Shown here: positions 35,405 through 44,141 of the stretch, piece by piece
How the letters are laid out: every line of letters begins with the position of its first letter
How positions within the stretch are numbered: the first letter of the stretch is position 1
Assembly (NCBI RefSeq): GCF_013374095.1
Contig: NZ_AP022672.1
Coordinates: 3,117,501-3,181,500, forward strand
Source of the DNA: Sphingomonas sp. HMP6
Lineage (GTDB): Bacteria > Pseudomonadota > Alphaproteobacteria > Sphingomonadales > Sphingomonadaceae
DNA: 64,000 nucleotides
Reading direction: 5' to 3'
The notes under the pieces: generated by a model
Databases searched by the model: none
Told to the model about the DNA's origin: nothing
Seen by the model: the letters and a program-made list of their open reading frames with translations, nothing else
Position numbers and translations under genes: made by a program

Positions 35405-37956
35405 CCTGCGGCCACCCGACCGCGTTCCAGTGTCGGTGCAGCCCGCACCAACCCACGCCGCGCAAAGGGTTTGCAAAGCTCAAGCATCAGCAAGAGCGCT
35501 AGCCCCAGGCCAACCGCCAGCGCCAGATCGATCCACGCGATCGCGCCGAACTTCAACAAGGTCTGGGCGGCGGGCAGAAACAGGATCAGCGCCGTCACCC
35601 CGACGATGGCCGCCCCGACGTAGCGCAAAGCCGCATTGTGGCGGCGCAGAGCCTCACCCAGCGACGCGCTAAACGAGCGGTTGACGAGGATCAGCGCGAC
35701 GATCTCCGCGATCAGCGCGAAGAACACCAGCGCGCGGACTTCGGCCTCGGGCATCCCCGCGCTGCTTTCGACCAGAAACACCGTCGCCAGCATCGCAAAG
35801 GCAAGCCCGCCCTGGAACACGCTCCACGCGACCATCGGCAGCGAGAAGAGGGCTTCGGCGGGATCGCGGGGCGGGCGGCGCATGATGTCATCTTCTTCGC
35901 GCTCGGCCTCGAACACAAGCGCGCAGACCGGGTCGATCACCATTTCGAGCAATGCGATGTGTATCGGCCCGAACAGGATCGGCATGCCGAAGAATAGCGG
36001 CAACAGCGCGAGCCCCGCGATCGGCACATGCACCGCGAAGATGAACGCCATCGCCTTACGGATATTGTCGTAGATCCGCCGCCCGAGCCGGACCGATTGC
36101 ACGATCGACCCGAAATCGTCATCGAGCAGCACCATTGCAGATGCTTCGCGCGCGACATCGGTGCCGCGATTCCCCATCGCAATGCCGATATGCGCTGCCT
36201 TGAGCGAAGGCGCGTCATTGACCCCGTCGCCGGTCATCGCGACGATTTCGCCGCCTGCCTTGAACGCCTGGACGATCCGCAATTTCTGTTCGGGCATGAT
36301 CCGCGCGAAGACGGTGACGCTCTTCAGCCGCTCGGCCAGCGCCGCATCGTCAAGCGCGGCGAGATCGCTGCCGGTGATCACGTCGCCCTCGGCGATTCCC
36401 GCCTGCGTCGCGATCGAGCGCGCGGTCGCGGCATAATCGCCCGTGATCATCACCACGCGGATTCCGGCGCTGCGGCATTGGGCGACGGCACCCGGCACGC
36501 TGGCGCGCAGCGGATCGGCGAGGCCGACCAGCCCGGCGAGCGTATAGGTATATCCCGCCTGGGTTTCTGCCCAGTCGCGGTCGGGCGCGGTGGCGGTGGC
36601 GACGGCCAGCACCCGGATTCCGCGCGTCGCCATCGCTTCGACCGCTTCGGTCAGCGCGCTGCGGTGATCGGGCGCCAGCTTGCACAGTCCCGCAATCGCC
36701 TCGGGCGCGCCCTTCGCCGCAATCGCCAAGGCGGCGCCATCGTCCCATACGTTCGACATCGCGAGAAGCTCGGGGCGCAGCGCATAAGCGTGCGCCAATG
36801 TTCCGCTGGATGTGGCCGCGCCACTGGCGGCGTGGAGCGCGATTTCCATCGGGTCGGTCGGCTCTACCGAACTGGCCAGTGCTGCCGTTTCAATCAATCC
36901 GGCGAAGGCCGCGGTGGGTCGGTTGTTGCTGCCGACAGACAGTGCCTCTCCCGACGGCAACCACAGCTCGGCGACCGACATGCGGTTCTCGGTCAGCGTG
37001 CCGGTCTTGTCGGTGCACAAGATGGTCGCCGATCCGAGCGTCTCGATCGCTGACGCGCGCCGCGTCAGCACACCGACCTTGCCAATCCGCCACGCGCCCA
37101 TCGCGAGGAATACGGTCAGCACGACCGGAAATTCCTCGGGCAACATCGACATGCCGATCGCGATCCCGGCCAGTACCGCCTCGATCCAGCCGCCGCGCAG
37201 CAGCCCGTACAGCACGACGACCAGCACCGCGACCGCCCCGCCGCCAACCGCGCACCAGGTGACGATCCGTGTCGTCTCCCGCCGCAGCCGCGGTGCCTCC
37301 GTCTCAAGCGTGCCGAGCGATTCGCCGATCTTGCCGATCTCGCTGCGTGGGCCGGTCGCCAGCACGCGGGCAATCCCGCTGCCGCGTGCGACGAGCGAGC
37401 CGGAATAGATGAAGGGCTGCCCCTCGCCCCCGGGGCGGTGGGGCTCGTCGGTCGCCCCTGCAACCGCAGCGATCTTGCCGACCGGCAGCGATTCCCCCGT
37501 CAACAGCGACTCGTCGGTCTGCAGATCTGACGCGGCGATCAGCACCGCATCGGCGGCGATCCGGTCGCCTTGTTCAAGCACGATCACGTCGTCGCGCACC
37601 ACGTCGCGCCCGGCAATGCGGACGCGCGCGCCATCTCGAATGACCAACGCGCGCGGCGCGGACAAATCGCGCAGCGCCTCCAGCACGTGTTCGGTACGCG
37701 TTTCCTGTACCACCGTGACGACGACCGAGAAGGTCGCGAACGCCAGCAGAATCAGCGCTTCGACGCGGTCGCCGAGCAGGAGATAGGCAATTCCGCCTGC
37801 CAGCAGCAACGCCAGCATCGGTTCGCGCAGGACTTCGACCGCGATGCGCAGGAGCGACCGGCGTCCGGCGCGCGGGAGCTCGTTGGGTCCATCCTGCGCG
37901 AGCCGCGCGCGCGCTGCACTGGCGCTGAGGCCCTCCAGCGTTGCAGCCGCAGTCAC
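35401..37956 (-). CDS. Cation-translocating P-type ATPase (P2 type, Ca2+/PMCA-like)
   Basis: An 851-residue ion pump with the family architecture: N-terminal cation-ATPase domain, actuator motif TGES, phosphorylation site D316 in CTDKTGTLTEN, nucleotide-binding domain with KGAPE, hinge TGDGVNDAPSLK and a C-terminal helix bundle. The transmembrane-4 motif reads PEEFP in place of the PEGLP usual for calcium pumps; no heavy-metal-binding domain or CPC motif is present, so calcium, magnesium or manganese is more likely than copper. Start overlaps the universal stress gene's stop (ATGA). In many alphaproteobacteria such pumps beside usp genes belong to low-oxygen regulons, matching the FNR-like box upstream of the operon. 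Confidence 0.92.
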   Translation of the reverse strand: MTAAATLEGLSASAARARLAQDGPNELPRAGRRSLLRIAVEVLREPMLALLLAGGIAYLLLGDRVEALILLAFATFSVVVTVVQETRTEHVLEALRDLSAPRALVIRDGARVRIAGRDVVRDDVIVLEQGDRIAADAVLIAASDLQTDESLLTGESLPVGKIAAVAGATDEPHRPGGEGQPFIYSGSLVARGSGIARVLATGPRSEIGKIGESLGTLETEAPRLRRETTRIVTWCAVGGGAVAVLVVVLYGLLRGGWIEAVLAGIAIGMSMLPEEFPVVLTVFLAMGAWRIGKVGVLTRRASAIETLGSATILCTDKTGTLTENRMSVAELWLPSGEALSVGSNNRPTAAFAGLIETAALASSVEPTDPMEIALHAASGAATSSGTLAHAYALRPELLAMSNVWDDGAALAIAAKGAPEAIAGLCKLAPDHRSALTEAVEAMATRGIRVLAVATATAPDRDWAETQAGYTYTLAGLVGLADPLRASVPGAVAQCRSAGIRVVMITGDYAATARSIATQAGIAEGDVITGSDLAALDDAALAERLKSVTVFARIMPEQKLRIVQAFKAGGEIVAMTGDGVNDAPSLKAAHIGIAMGNRGTDVAREASAMVLLDDDFGSIVQSVRLGRRIYDNIRKAMAFIFAVHVPIAGLALLPLFFGMPILFGPIHIALLEMVIDPVCALVFEAEREEDDIMRRPPRDPAEALFSLPMVAWSVFQGGLAFAMLATVFLVESSAGMPEAEVRALVFFALIAEIVALILVNRSFSASLGEALRRHNAALRYVGAAIVGVTALILFLPAAQTLLKFGAIAWIDLALAVGLGLALLLMLELCKPFARRGLVRAAPTLERGRVAAG

Positions 37957-38780
37957 CGCGACAGCAAGACCGCGAGCCGAGGGTCTTCAATCAGCGCGCG
38001 CGTTACGCCGCCGAACACGACTTCGCGCAGACGCGAATGGCCGAACGCGCCGGCCGCCAGCAATTCGACGCCATTGCGCTGTGCGAACCCCTGCAACGCT
38101 TCCGCATCGCTTTGCCCATTGGCGGGAACCGCATGCGCCGCGGCATCGAAGCCGTGCGCGATGAGATGGCGGACGACTTCGGTCATACTCTCGAGGATCG
38201 CAGGCGTGTCGGCGTCGCCGCGTCCGACGCCGACGACCGATACCTTGGCATGCGGGGTGATCACCGCGACCAGATCGTGGAGCGCGCGGCGGGCTTCGCT
38301 CGTGTCTTTCCAGCCGATCATCGCATGGTGGACCGGCGCCAGGCTGGTCGCGCTACTCAAAAGGAGCAGCGGGGTTCCGCTGCCCATTACGACCGTTTCG
38401 GCAATGCGGGTGCGGAGCCACGCGACCTCCCACAAATCGGCGGCGCCGATCAGGATCAAATCGGCGATCGGCCCGGCCTTCCCGGTGCGGTCGGCCAGCA
38501 TGAAGAGATCATCGTGCAGCCCGACGACGCGGACATTGGCGCCCGAAGTCGCGACCATCGCCGAAACGGCTTCCACCCGGACAGCTTGGTCGCGCGCGAG
38601 CACGGCTTCGGGGATATACATTGCCGTCATCGGCGCCAGCGCCGGGATGAGGATTGGTCCGGCGCTCAGAATTTCGATCGTCAGCGTGCCCGCCAGACGC
38701 TGCGCCAGCGCGCACGCGGCGTGGATGATCGGATCGGCGCGCACCGAATCGTCGATGACGAGCAGTATGTCCTTGATCAT
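37953..38780 (-). CDS. Tandem-domain universal stress protein
   Basis: A 275-residue protein formed of two UspA-like domains. The second has the nucleotide-binding signature GAFGHSRLREVVFGGVT (about 245-261); the first ends in a degenerate copy near GAADLWEVAW. Such proteins support survival in anoxic or stationary conditions. The ATG starts 172 bp after the end of the FNR-like box at 38924-38937 and a hairpin sits in the leader. Its TGA overlaps the ATPase start. First gene of a three-gene operon. Confidence 0.9.
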   Translation of the reverse strand: MIKDILLVIDDSVRADPIIHAACALAQRLAGTLTIEILSAGPILIPALAPMTAMYIPEAVLARDQAVRVEAVSAMVATSGANVRVVGLHDDLFMLADRTGKAGPIADLILIGAADLWEVAWLRTRIAETVVMGSGTPLLLLSSATSLAPVHHAMIGWKDTSEARRALHDLVAVITPHAKVSVVGVGRGDADTPAILESMTEVVRHLIAHGFDAAAHAVPANGQSDAEALQGFAQRNGVELLAAGAFGHSRLREVVFGGVTRALIEDPRLAVLLSR

Positions 38781-38849
38781 GGCTTCGGTCCTTCTGGCCT
38801 CGGTCGGGTGACCGACAGGATTGCGCCCGGTTCACGATCGCGACGGGGC

Positions 38850-38937
38850 GCAGGGACGTCGCGATCGTCCCTGCCCGGCGGCATTGGACTTGAAAATGGT
38901 ATAGTACGTGATTCCGTAGTCGTTTGTCATGGATCAA
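38850..38937 (-). promoter_or_regulatory. Putative usp operon promoter: FNR-like box and leader hairpin
   Basis: TTGTC-ATGG-ATCAA at 38924-38937 has one perfect and one degenerate FNR half-site. On the minus strand TATACC (38903-38898) is a -10-like hexamer, which would put the box at about -38 to -41. A perfect 9-bp stem (38850-38858/38866-38874) follows inside the predicted leader. Support is by position and pattern. Confidence 0.5.
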
Positions 38938-39008
38938 ACGTTGCCTGACATGACCGGAAACAGGCATACTCCGCCGCGCGTTGGGTCAATGCAGATGCTG
39001 GTCGACGC

Positions 39009-39548
39009 TCACGACTCGGTTTTTACCGCAAGTCGCTTCGCCCAGTCGATTCGGGTCAGCGCGACGAGCGCTCCGATCATAAGGACCTGAAGCGCGATAC
39101 TGAGCGGGCTTGTGAAAGAGTCGCGGAACGCGGCACCGATCGACGTTTTCTGTAGGCCCTTCGCGGTGTACGCATAGATCGAATAGGAAACGATCCTGCC
39201 GCCAAAGAAGGCGAGCGTGAACCCGGCCAGCCGTACACGTGCCAGCCCCGCCGCCTCGAACAACTGCGCCGACGGCAGTGGCGACAGCGCGAACAGACCA
39301 AGGGCCAGCAGGCCGCCGCGCTTGTTCCGTTCAAGCGCGGCGCGCGCGGCGGCAAGGTTGCGGCGCGTCCGTTCGGACACCCGCTTGGCCAACAGTCGGA
39401 AGGCCAGCGCCAGCGCGTAGCGGCCAGATGCTGCCGCGAGCGCGCCGGTCACGATGATCGCTGGAACAGGCATTTGGGTGCTGAGGCCGAATAACACGAT
39501 GATCGACCATGTCGGCGGGCCGAACGCCGGCAGCAGGTTAATCGCCAA
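39009..39548 (-). CDS. Small polytopic membrane protein, VTT-like
   Basis: A roughly 180-residue membrane protein with hydrophobic segments and the proline-rich element SPLPSAQLFEAAGLA (about residues 89-103) resembling the re-entrant loop of VTT/DedA-like proteins. The start is unclear: the annotated TTG (39548) lies inside what looks like the first membrane helix, and the frame stays open upstream to 39599 with a CTG at 39581 preceded by AAAGG. No ATG is available. The true protein may therefore be about 11 residues longer. It lies upstream of the usp operon on the same strand, separated by 228 bp. Function unknown. Confidence 0.65.
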   Translation of the reverse strand: MAINLLPAFGPPTWSIIVLFGLSTQMPVPAIIVTGALAAASGRYALALAFRLLAKRVSERTRRNLAAARAALERNKRGGLLALGLFALSPLPSAQLFEAAGLARVRLAGFTLAFFGGRIVSYSIYAYTAKGLQKTSIGAAFRDSFTSPLSIALQVLMIGALVALTRIDWAKRLAVKTES

Positions 39549-39618
39549 AACGATTGCGAACAGGACAAGATAGGTCGTCAGCGGATCGTCGCCTTTAGCT
39601 CACGCATAGCCAGCGATT

Positions 39619-39690
39619 TTACCCCGCCCTGCCATTACCCCGTCCTACCATTACCCCGCCCTGCCACTATCCCGCCCCGCCACTATCCCG
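39619..39690. repeat. 16-bp tandem repeat, about 4.5 copies, entering a gene end
   Basis: Units TTACCCCGCCCTGCCA start at 39619, 39635, 39651 and 39667, with a partial fifth at 39683. The first three are in the intergenic space; the fourth holds the stop codon of the DUF885 gene and the fifth its last codons. Unit differences are single substitutions. Confidence 0.85.
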
Positions 39691-41493
39691 CAGCGCGGCG
39701 ATGCGCTGGTCGATGCGGCGTTCCAAAATCGTGAGCGGCATCGCCCCTTCCTTCAGGATATCGTGGAACAGCTTGATGTCGAACTTGGCTCCGAGTGCGG
39801 TTTGCGCCTTAGTGCGCGCGCGCGTCCAGGCCATGTGACCGACCTTATAGCTGCATGCCTGACCGGCCTGCGTGCAATAGCGTTCGATCTCGCGCTGCGT
39901 GCGCGGGCGGGCGAAGCCAGTGGTGGCCACCATATAGTCGGTCGCCTTTTCGCGGCTCCAGCGCTTGGCGTGGATGCCGGTGTCGACCACCAGCCGCGTC
40001 GCGCGGAACAGGAACGACTGGAGGTAGCCGGCGCGCTCCAGCGGCGTCGCATAGGCGCCGAGCTCCTCGGCGAGCTGTTCGGCATACAGCGCCCAGCCTT
40101 CCGAATAGGCCGAGAAGAAACCGATCTTGCGCAGCGTCGGGATGTCCTTCGATTCCTGCGCAAGGCTGATCTGCAGATGATGGCCCGGCACGCCTTCATG
40201 ATAGGTGAGCGCGGGCAGCGTATATTTCGGCCAGTCGCCGACATCCTTCAGATTGACGAAATAGATGGCGGGGCGCGACCCGTCGAGCGAGGCGCGGTTG
40301 TAATAGCCGTTCGACGCGCCATCCTGAATCTCGACCGGCACGGCGCGGATTTCGAGCGGTTGCGTGGGCACCGTGGAGAAGGCCTGCGGGAGCTTCGCAT
40401 ACATCGCCTTGACCCCGGCATTGAGGCCCGCGATCAGCTCGGCACGGCCCTCGGCAGTGTTGGCATAGACTTGGTCGGGTTCGACGTTGAGCTTCGCCAG
40501 CCGCGCGCCGACGGTGCCTTCGGTATAGCCTTGCGCCCGCAGGATCGTGTCGAGCTGCGCGGTGATCTCGGCGACCTGCGCGAGGCCGATCTGGTGAACT
40601 TCGTCGGGGGTCATCGTCGTAGTCGTCGCCTGGGCGAGCGCCATCGCATAGATCGCATCGCCATTTGGCACACGCCAGATGCCGTCGCCCGGCTTGGTGG
40701 TGGGCTTTAGCCGCTCGATCAGCGCGATCTGGCGGTCGAGCGCGGGATAGATCTTGTCGCTGACGATCTTCGCCGCACGCATCTGCCAGTCGCCCGCGAT
40801 GCCCTTTGCCGCAGCGCGCTTGACCAAGGATTGCACGATGCTCGCGGTTTCGGGCGGCTGTTCGCGCAATTTGCGCATCTGGCCGAGCGTCAGGTCGAGC
40901 GACCAGGCGGGCGCCAGATAGCCGCGCTTCGCTTCCTCGGCTTGCAGCGCGCTTTCCTGATCGAGCACGGTGGCAAACTGTTCGAGCCGCGAAAGGTACG
41001 CCTCGGCATCGGCCTGCGTCGCGATCGTATGCGCGGTGTTGAGGAAATCGGGGGTCGAGAAATAGGCGCCGCCCTGCTGAAAGATGCGATACGGGCGGAT
41101 CGGGTTGTCGATCCCGAAGCGATCGGCCGAGGCGATCTGCGTGCCGAGCGAATAACGCACGACCTCGAGATTGAGCTGGGCTGAGGGCGAGAGGCCAGCC
41201 GCCGGGAACTTCGCCAGCCGCGCCAGCGCCGCCTTGGTTTGCGCGACATCGGCCTGACGCTTCGCGACGGTGCGCGGCGACAACATGCCCTTGGCGGCAG
41301 CAAGCGGTCCCTTGTCGAGTCCGAGCGAGGTCGCCAGCTCGGGCGAGCGCGTCAGCGAATCCTGAAAAATCCGCTCGAATTCGGCATTGAGCGCAGCGTC
41401 GCCGCTCCCCGCCGCCGCAAACGCGCGGGCGGGGATGAACGACGCGGCCAGCGCAGCAGCGCCCCCCGATGCAAGCAACTGACGACGATCCAT
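39667..41493 (-). CDS. DUF885 family exported protein (putative metallo-carboxypeptidase)
   Basis: A 608-residue protein with an N-terminal leader (about 1-27) containing a twin arginine (DRRQLL), so Tat export is possible. The centre holds the metal-type motif YHEGVPGHHL (about 430-439) and, about 30 residues later, SEGWALYAE, both diagnostic of DUF885. The family is thought to be metallopeptidases distantly like M32 carboxypeptidases. The last residues are encoded by a 16-bp tandem repeat, so the C-terminal end may vary between strains. It is the lone gene between intergenic regions and points the same way as the RidA-HAD-DUF3572 operon. Confidence 0.9.
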   Translation of the reverse strand: MDRRQLLASGGAAALAASFIPARAFAAAGSGDAALNAEFERIFQDSLTRSPELATSLGLDKGPLAAAKGMLSPRTVAKRQADVAQTKAALARLAKFPAAGLSPSAQLNLEVVRYSLGTQIASADRFGIDNPIRPYRIFQQGGAYFSTPDFLNTAHTIATQADAEAYLSRLEQFATVLDQESALQAEEAKRGYLAPAWSLDLTLGQMRKLREQPPETASIVQSLVKRAAAKGIAGDWQMRAAKIVSDKIYPALDRQIALIERLKPTTKPGDGIWRVPNGDAIYAMALAQATTTTMTPDEVHQIGLAQVAEITAQLDTILRAQGYTEGTVGARLAKLNVEPDQVYANTAEGRAELIAGLNAGVKAMYAKLPQAFSTVPTQPLEIRAVPVEIQDGASNGYYNRASLDGSRPAIYFVNLKDVGDWPKYTLPALTYHEGVPGHHLQISLAQESKDIPTLRKIGFFSAYSEGWALYAEQLAEELGAYATPLERAGYLQSFLFRATRLVVDTGIHAKRWSREKATDYMVATTGFARPRTQREIERYCTQAGQACSYKVGHMAWTRARTKAQTALGAKFDIKLFHDILKEGAMPLTILERRIDQRIAALRDSGGAG

Positions 41494-41564
41494 GCAGCAA
41501 CCCCTTGATAGACAGGGGTTGGTTCTAGCCGGGGTTTACGCTGGGGCGCCAGTGGGGATGCGGA

Positions 41565-42032
41565 TCAGGCCGTCGTAATTTGCACGATCGCGTCGACCTC
41601 GACCGCCGCGCCGCGCGGGAGCGACGCGACGCCGACCGCGGCGCGGGCGTGCTTGCCCGCCTCGCCGAACAAGGCGACCATCAAGTCCGATGCGCCGTTG
41701 GCGACCTCAGGCTGGTCGGTGAAATCGGCGGTCGAATTGACGAACACGCCGAGCTTCACGATCCGCTCGACCCGGTGCAGCCCGCCGAGTGCGGCCTTGA
41801 TCTGCGCGACCAGCATCAGCGCGCACGCCTGAGCGGCGGCGGTGCCTTCGGCCAGATCGACTGATTCGCCCAGCCGGCCGGTGATCACCGCGCCATCGCG
41901 GAACGGCAATTGCCCGGAGATGTGCAGCATGCCGTGCGCATCGACGGTCGGCACGTAGGAGGCGACCGGCGCGGCGGCGGCGGGGAGGGTGAGGCCGAGT
42001 TCGGCAAGCTTGCGGTCGACACGTTCGGTCAT
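41565..42032 (-). CDS. RidA/YjgF family enamine/imine deaminase
   Basis: A 155-residue RidA-superfamily protein. The active-site arginine occurs in ARAAVGVASLPRGAAVEVDA (split: ARAAVG then LPRGAAVEV), and GQLPF early in the fold is typical. RidA proteins hydrolyse reactive enamine/imine intermediates formed by PLP enzymes. It overlaps the HAD gene by 4 bp (ATGA) and is the third gene of DUF3572-HAD-RidA. The longer N-terminus places it in a RidA subfamily that is less well characterised. Confidence 0.9.
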   Translation of the reverse strand: MTERVDRKLAELGLTLPAAAAPVASYVPTVDAHGMLHISGQLPFRDGAVITGRLGESVDLAEGTAAAQACALMLVAQIKAALGGLHRVERIVKLGVFVNSTADFTDQPEVANGASDLMVALFGEAGKHARAAVGVASLPRGAAVEVDAIVQITTA

Positions 42033-42673
42033 GCGGAAATCCTTTCGGGGGCGGTGGCCGGTACGCCGGCGGTAAAGCGGTCGGTGATCCAGGTTTGCGC
42101 GGCTTGCCAGTCATCGATCCGCGCGTGCGCGTCGGCGGCGGGCGCGACGTGCGGGGCAAGGCTCGGCTCGGACACCATGTGCAGGCGGAACACGCCCGGC
42201 GCGTGCTTGGCGACGGAGGTGTGATGCACCGCGAGATCATCGACGAACACAGTGACGGGATTGCCGAATTCGGCGACCAGCCGCGACACCGGATCGCCCT
42301 TGCCGCCGGTGTTGGTCTCGACCCGGTAATCCATGTCGTGGCCAAGCAATTGCGCGATGCGTGGCTCGCGATTGTGGTCGGCGAGGTTGGTCAGGATCAC
42401 GACATCGGCAATCTTCGACAAAGCGGCGAGCGCTTCGCGGGCGTGCGGCACCAGCGTCTGACGGCCCATCTCAACGGGGAAGAAGCCGTGGAGGAGTTCC
42501 CACATCTCCTCTTGCGTCGGCGACGCGCCACCATTGCGGCGGCGCATGCTCGAGGCGAAATCCCCCCCCTCGATCGCAAAGTCGATATCGTGATGCTCGC
42601 GCAGCCACACGCCGAAATGCCGCACCATGTGGAGCAGCACCTCGTCGCAATCGCAGATCAGCAGGCCCTTCAT
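42029..42673 (-). CDS. HAD-superfamily hydrolase
   Basis: A 214-residue haloacid dehalogenase-type phosphatase. Motif I is CDCDEVLL (D8 and D10), motif II LTNLADH, the motif III lysine lies in TGGKGDPV and the motif IV pair is in FVDDLAVHH. The cap insertion between motifs I and II is small. Starts overlap the DUF3572 stop by 4 bp, and the stop overlaps RidA. The phosphorylated substrate cannot be deduced. Confidence 0.88.
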   Translation of the reverse strand: MKGLLICDCDEVLLHMVRHFGVWLREHHDIDFAIEGGDFASSMRRRNGGASPTQEEMWELLHGFFPVEMGRQTLVPHAREALAALSKIADVVILTNLADHNREPRIAQLLGHDMDYRVETNTGGKGDPVSRLVAEFGNPVTVFVDDLAVHHTSVAKHAPGVFRLHMVSEPSLAPHVAPAADAHARIDDWQAAQTWITDRFTAGVPATAPERISA

Positions 42674-42951
42674 TCATAATACTCCGGATCGAGCGCGGCG
42701 CGTGCCGCGACGATCGCATTCGGGGATTCGCCGATGTCCTCGGCGCAGGCGAGCAGGTCGGGTTCGTAATTTTCGAGGAAGCCGAGCACCGCCGACAGCA
42801 CGGCCGGTTCGCCGGCGCGGGCGCGCAGGTCGTCGGGGTCGAGTCCGGTCGTGTCGAGCAACCGCTGCGCGCGGTCCTGCTCGGCCAGCGTCCACACCAG
42901 CGCGCGCAGTGCAATCTGATGCGGGTCGGGGTTTGTCTCTGGCGCGCGCAT
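42670..42951 (-). CDS. DUF3572 family protein
   Basis: A 93-residue soluble, helix-rich acidic protein of the alphaproteobacterial DUF3572 family, recognised by the stretch ALRALVWTLAEQ followed by FLENYEPDLLACAE near its C-terminal third. The ATG at 42951 faces the divK start only about 15 bp away, so divergent promoters must overlap coding sequence or each other. Function is unknown; the family is usually found beside divK in related genomes. Confidence 0.85.
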   Translation of the reverse strand: MRAPETNPDPHQIALRALVWTLAEQDRAQRLLDTTGLDPDDLRARAGEPAVLSAVLGFLENYEPDLLACAEDIGESPNAIVAARAALDPEYYE

Positions 42952-42966
42952 TGCGTAGGAAGCCCC

Positions 42967-43362
42967 ATGGACGAAGGAATGGCGGAAGATCGGCTCGAGG
43001 TGGCAAAAAGGGTGCTCGTTGTCGAGGACAACGAACTTAACCTGAAACTTTTCTGCGATCTGCTGCGCGCGCACGAGTATCTGACCGAGGGCGTGCGCGA
43101 CGGACGCGAAGCGGTGGCGGCGGCGCGCGCGTTCCTGCCTGATCTGATCGTGATGGATATCCAATTACCGCACGTCAGCGGATACGATCTGATCGTGCAG
43201 TTGAAGGCCGATGACGCTTTGCGCAGCATCCCGATCATGGCGGTGACGGCCTATGCCGGGCGCGAGGATGAGGAGCGCATTCGCGCGGCGGGGGCGGATG
43301 CTTACGTGTCGAAGCCCATTTCGCTGATGCGCTTTGTGGACGCCGTTCAGGCGTTGCTTTGA
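42967..43362 (+). CDS. divK: Single-domain response regulator DivK
   Basis: A receiver-only protein of 120-131 residues, by sequence and context the cell-cycle regulator DivK that signals through PleC/DivJ/DivL to CtrA. The phospho-acceptor aspartate lies in DLIVMDIQLP, the acidic pair in VVEDNELNLKLF and the conserved lysine in YVSKPIS. Three starts are possible: ATG 42967, ATG 42979, or GTG 43000, which gives the usual DivK beginning (AKRVLVVEDN). The GTG is the closest to family length. The first ATG is used here as the longest reading. Followed by a hairpin shared with rpmG. Confidence 0.88.
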   Translation: MDEGMAEDRLEVAKRVLVVEDNELNLKLFCDLLRAHEYLTEGVRDGREAVAAARAFLPDLIVMDIQLPHVSGYDLIVQLKADDALRSIPIMAVTAYAGREDEERIRAAGADAYVSKPISLMRFVDAVQALL

Positions 43363-43407
43363 CCCCTTAGCCACCCCCTGAAGGGGAAGGAGCTTTAAGC
43401 GAACGCG

Positions 43408-43440
43408 AAAAAGGCCGCCGAGCGATGCTCGCGGCCCTTA
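43408..43440 (-). terminator. Intrinsic terminator for rpmG (minus strand)
   Basis: GGCCGC-C-GAGC and GCTC-GCGGCC form a stem (43413-43436) with one bulged base, flanked on the plus strand by AAAAA, which reads as TTTTT after the stem on the minus strand. It lies between the convergent divK and rpmG stops. Confidence 0.75.
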
Positions 43441-43466
43441 TCGTCACCCGGCTTACGCCGAACGGC

Positions 43467-43634
43467 TTACTTAATCTTCGCTTCCTTGAACTCGACATGC
43501 TTGCGCACGACGGGGTCGTACTTGCTGAAGCTCAGCTTTTCCGTCTTGGTGCGCGGATTCTTCTTGGTGGTGTAGAAGAAGCCGGTGTCCGCCGTGCTGA
43601 CGAGCTTGATCTTGACCGTGGTCGGCTTTGCCAT
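43467..43634 (-). CDS. rpmG: 50S ribosomal protein L33
   Basis: A 55-residue basic ribosomal protein of the large subunit, starting [13 protein letters not shown] and including [14 protein letters not shown] and YDPVVRKHV, the hallmark L33 sequence. The zinc-binding cysteines present in some L33 versions are absent, so this is the Cys-free form. ATG at 43634, TAA at 43467-43469. It is a stand-alone gene with an intrinsic terminator. Confidence 0.97.
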   Translation of the reverse strand: MAKPTTVKIKLVSTADTGFFYTTKKNPRTKTEKLSFSKYDPVVRKHVEFKEAKIK

Positions 43635-43807
43635 GACCTAAATTCCTGTGATCTGAAAATGCAAAAGCGGCGAACCGGTCGCCGCTCTCAAGCGCTGCCC
43701 GATGGCGGATGCGGCTCGCTATGTCAAGTCGGGCTGACCGATTCGCGTCGGGTTAAGCGGGCCTTTACCCCTTCTGGCGCATACAGAGTGTGAGAGGGCC
43801 ATTCGCC

Positions 43808-44131
43808 ATGAGCGTTGCATCTGCCACATTGCATCCGGTCCAGACCGAACTCGCCGCACGAGTCGCGGTGATCGGGAGCCGCGCCCCGACCACGTCCACC
43901 GCCAACCTCGCCACTGAAATCGATGCGATCCGCGCGGCGGCGCTCGCGCATGGGCTGTATCCCGCCGTTGCCGTGACGCAGGCGATCGAAGCGGCCTTGG
44001 CACGGGGCGAACGCGGGCCGCTGGTGATCGGCTGGCTAAACATCCTGCGTGATGCGGTGTCGTGCGACCGGCATGACGGCCCGGCCTGCGCGACCTATCT
44101 GGCGGCGTGCTCGGTGCGCCTGAGCGGCTGA
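43808..44131 (+). CDS. Hypothetical protein (107 aa)
   Basis: A soluble, Ala-rich protein with no signal peptide, no membrane helix and no recognised motif. GAGAGGG lies about 10 nt before the ATG at 43808. The C-terminal half contains three cysteines. The GDT1-like gene follows after 10 bp, suggesting co-transcription. Codon bias is like neighbouring genes, so the frame is probably real. Confidence 0.65.
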   Translation: MSVASATLHPVQTELAARVAVIGSRAPTTSTANLATEIDAIRAAALAHGLYPAVAVTQAIEAALARGERGPLVIGWLNILRDAVSCDRHDGPACATYLAACSVRLSG

Positions 44132-44141
44132 CCCACGTCTT

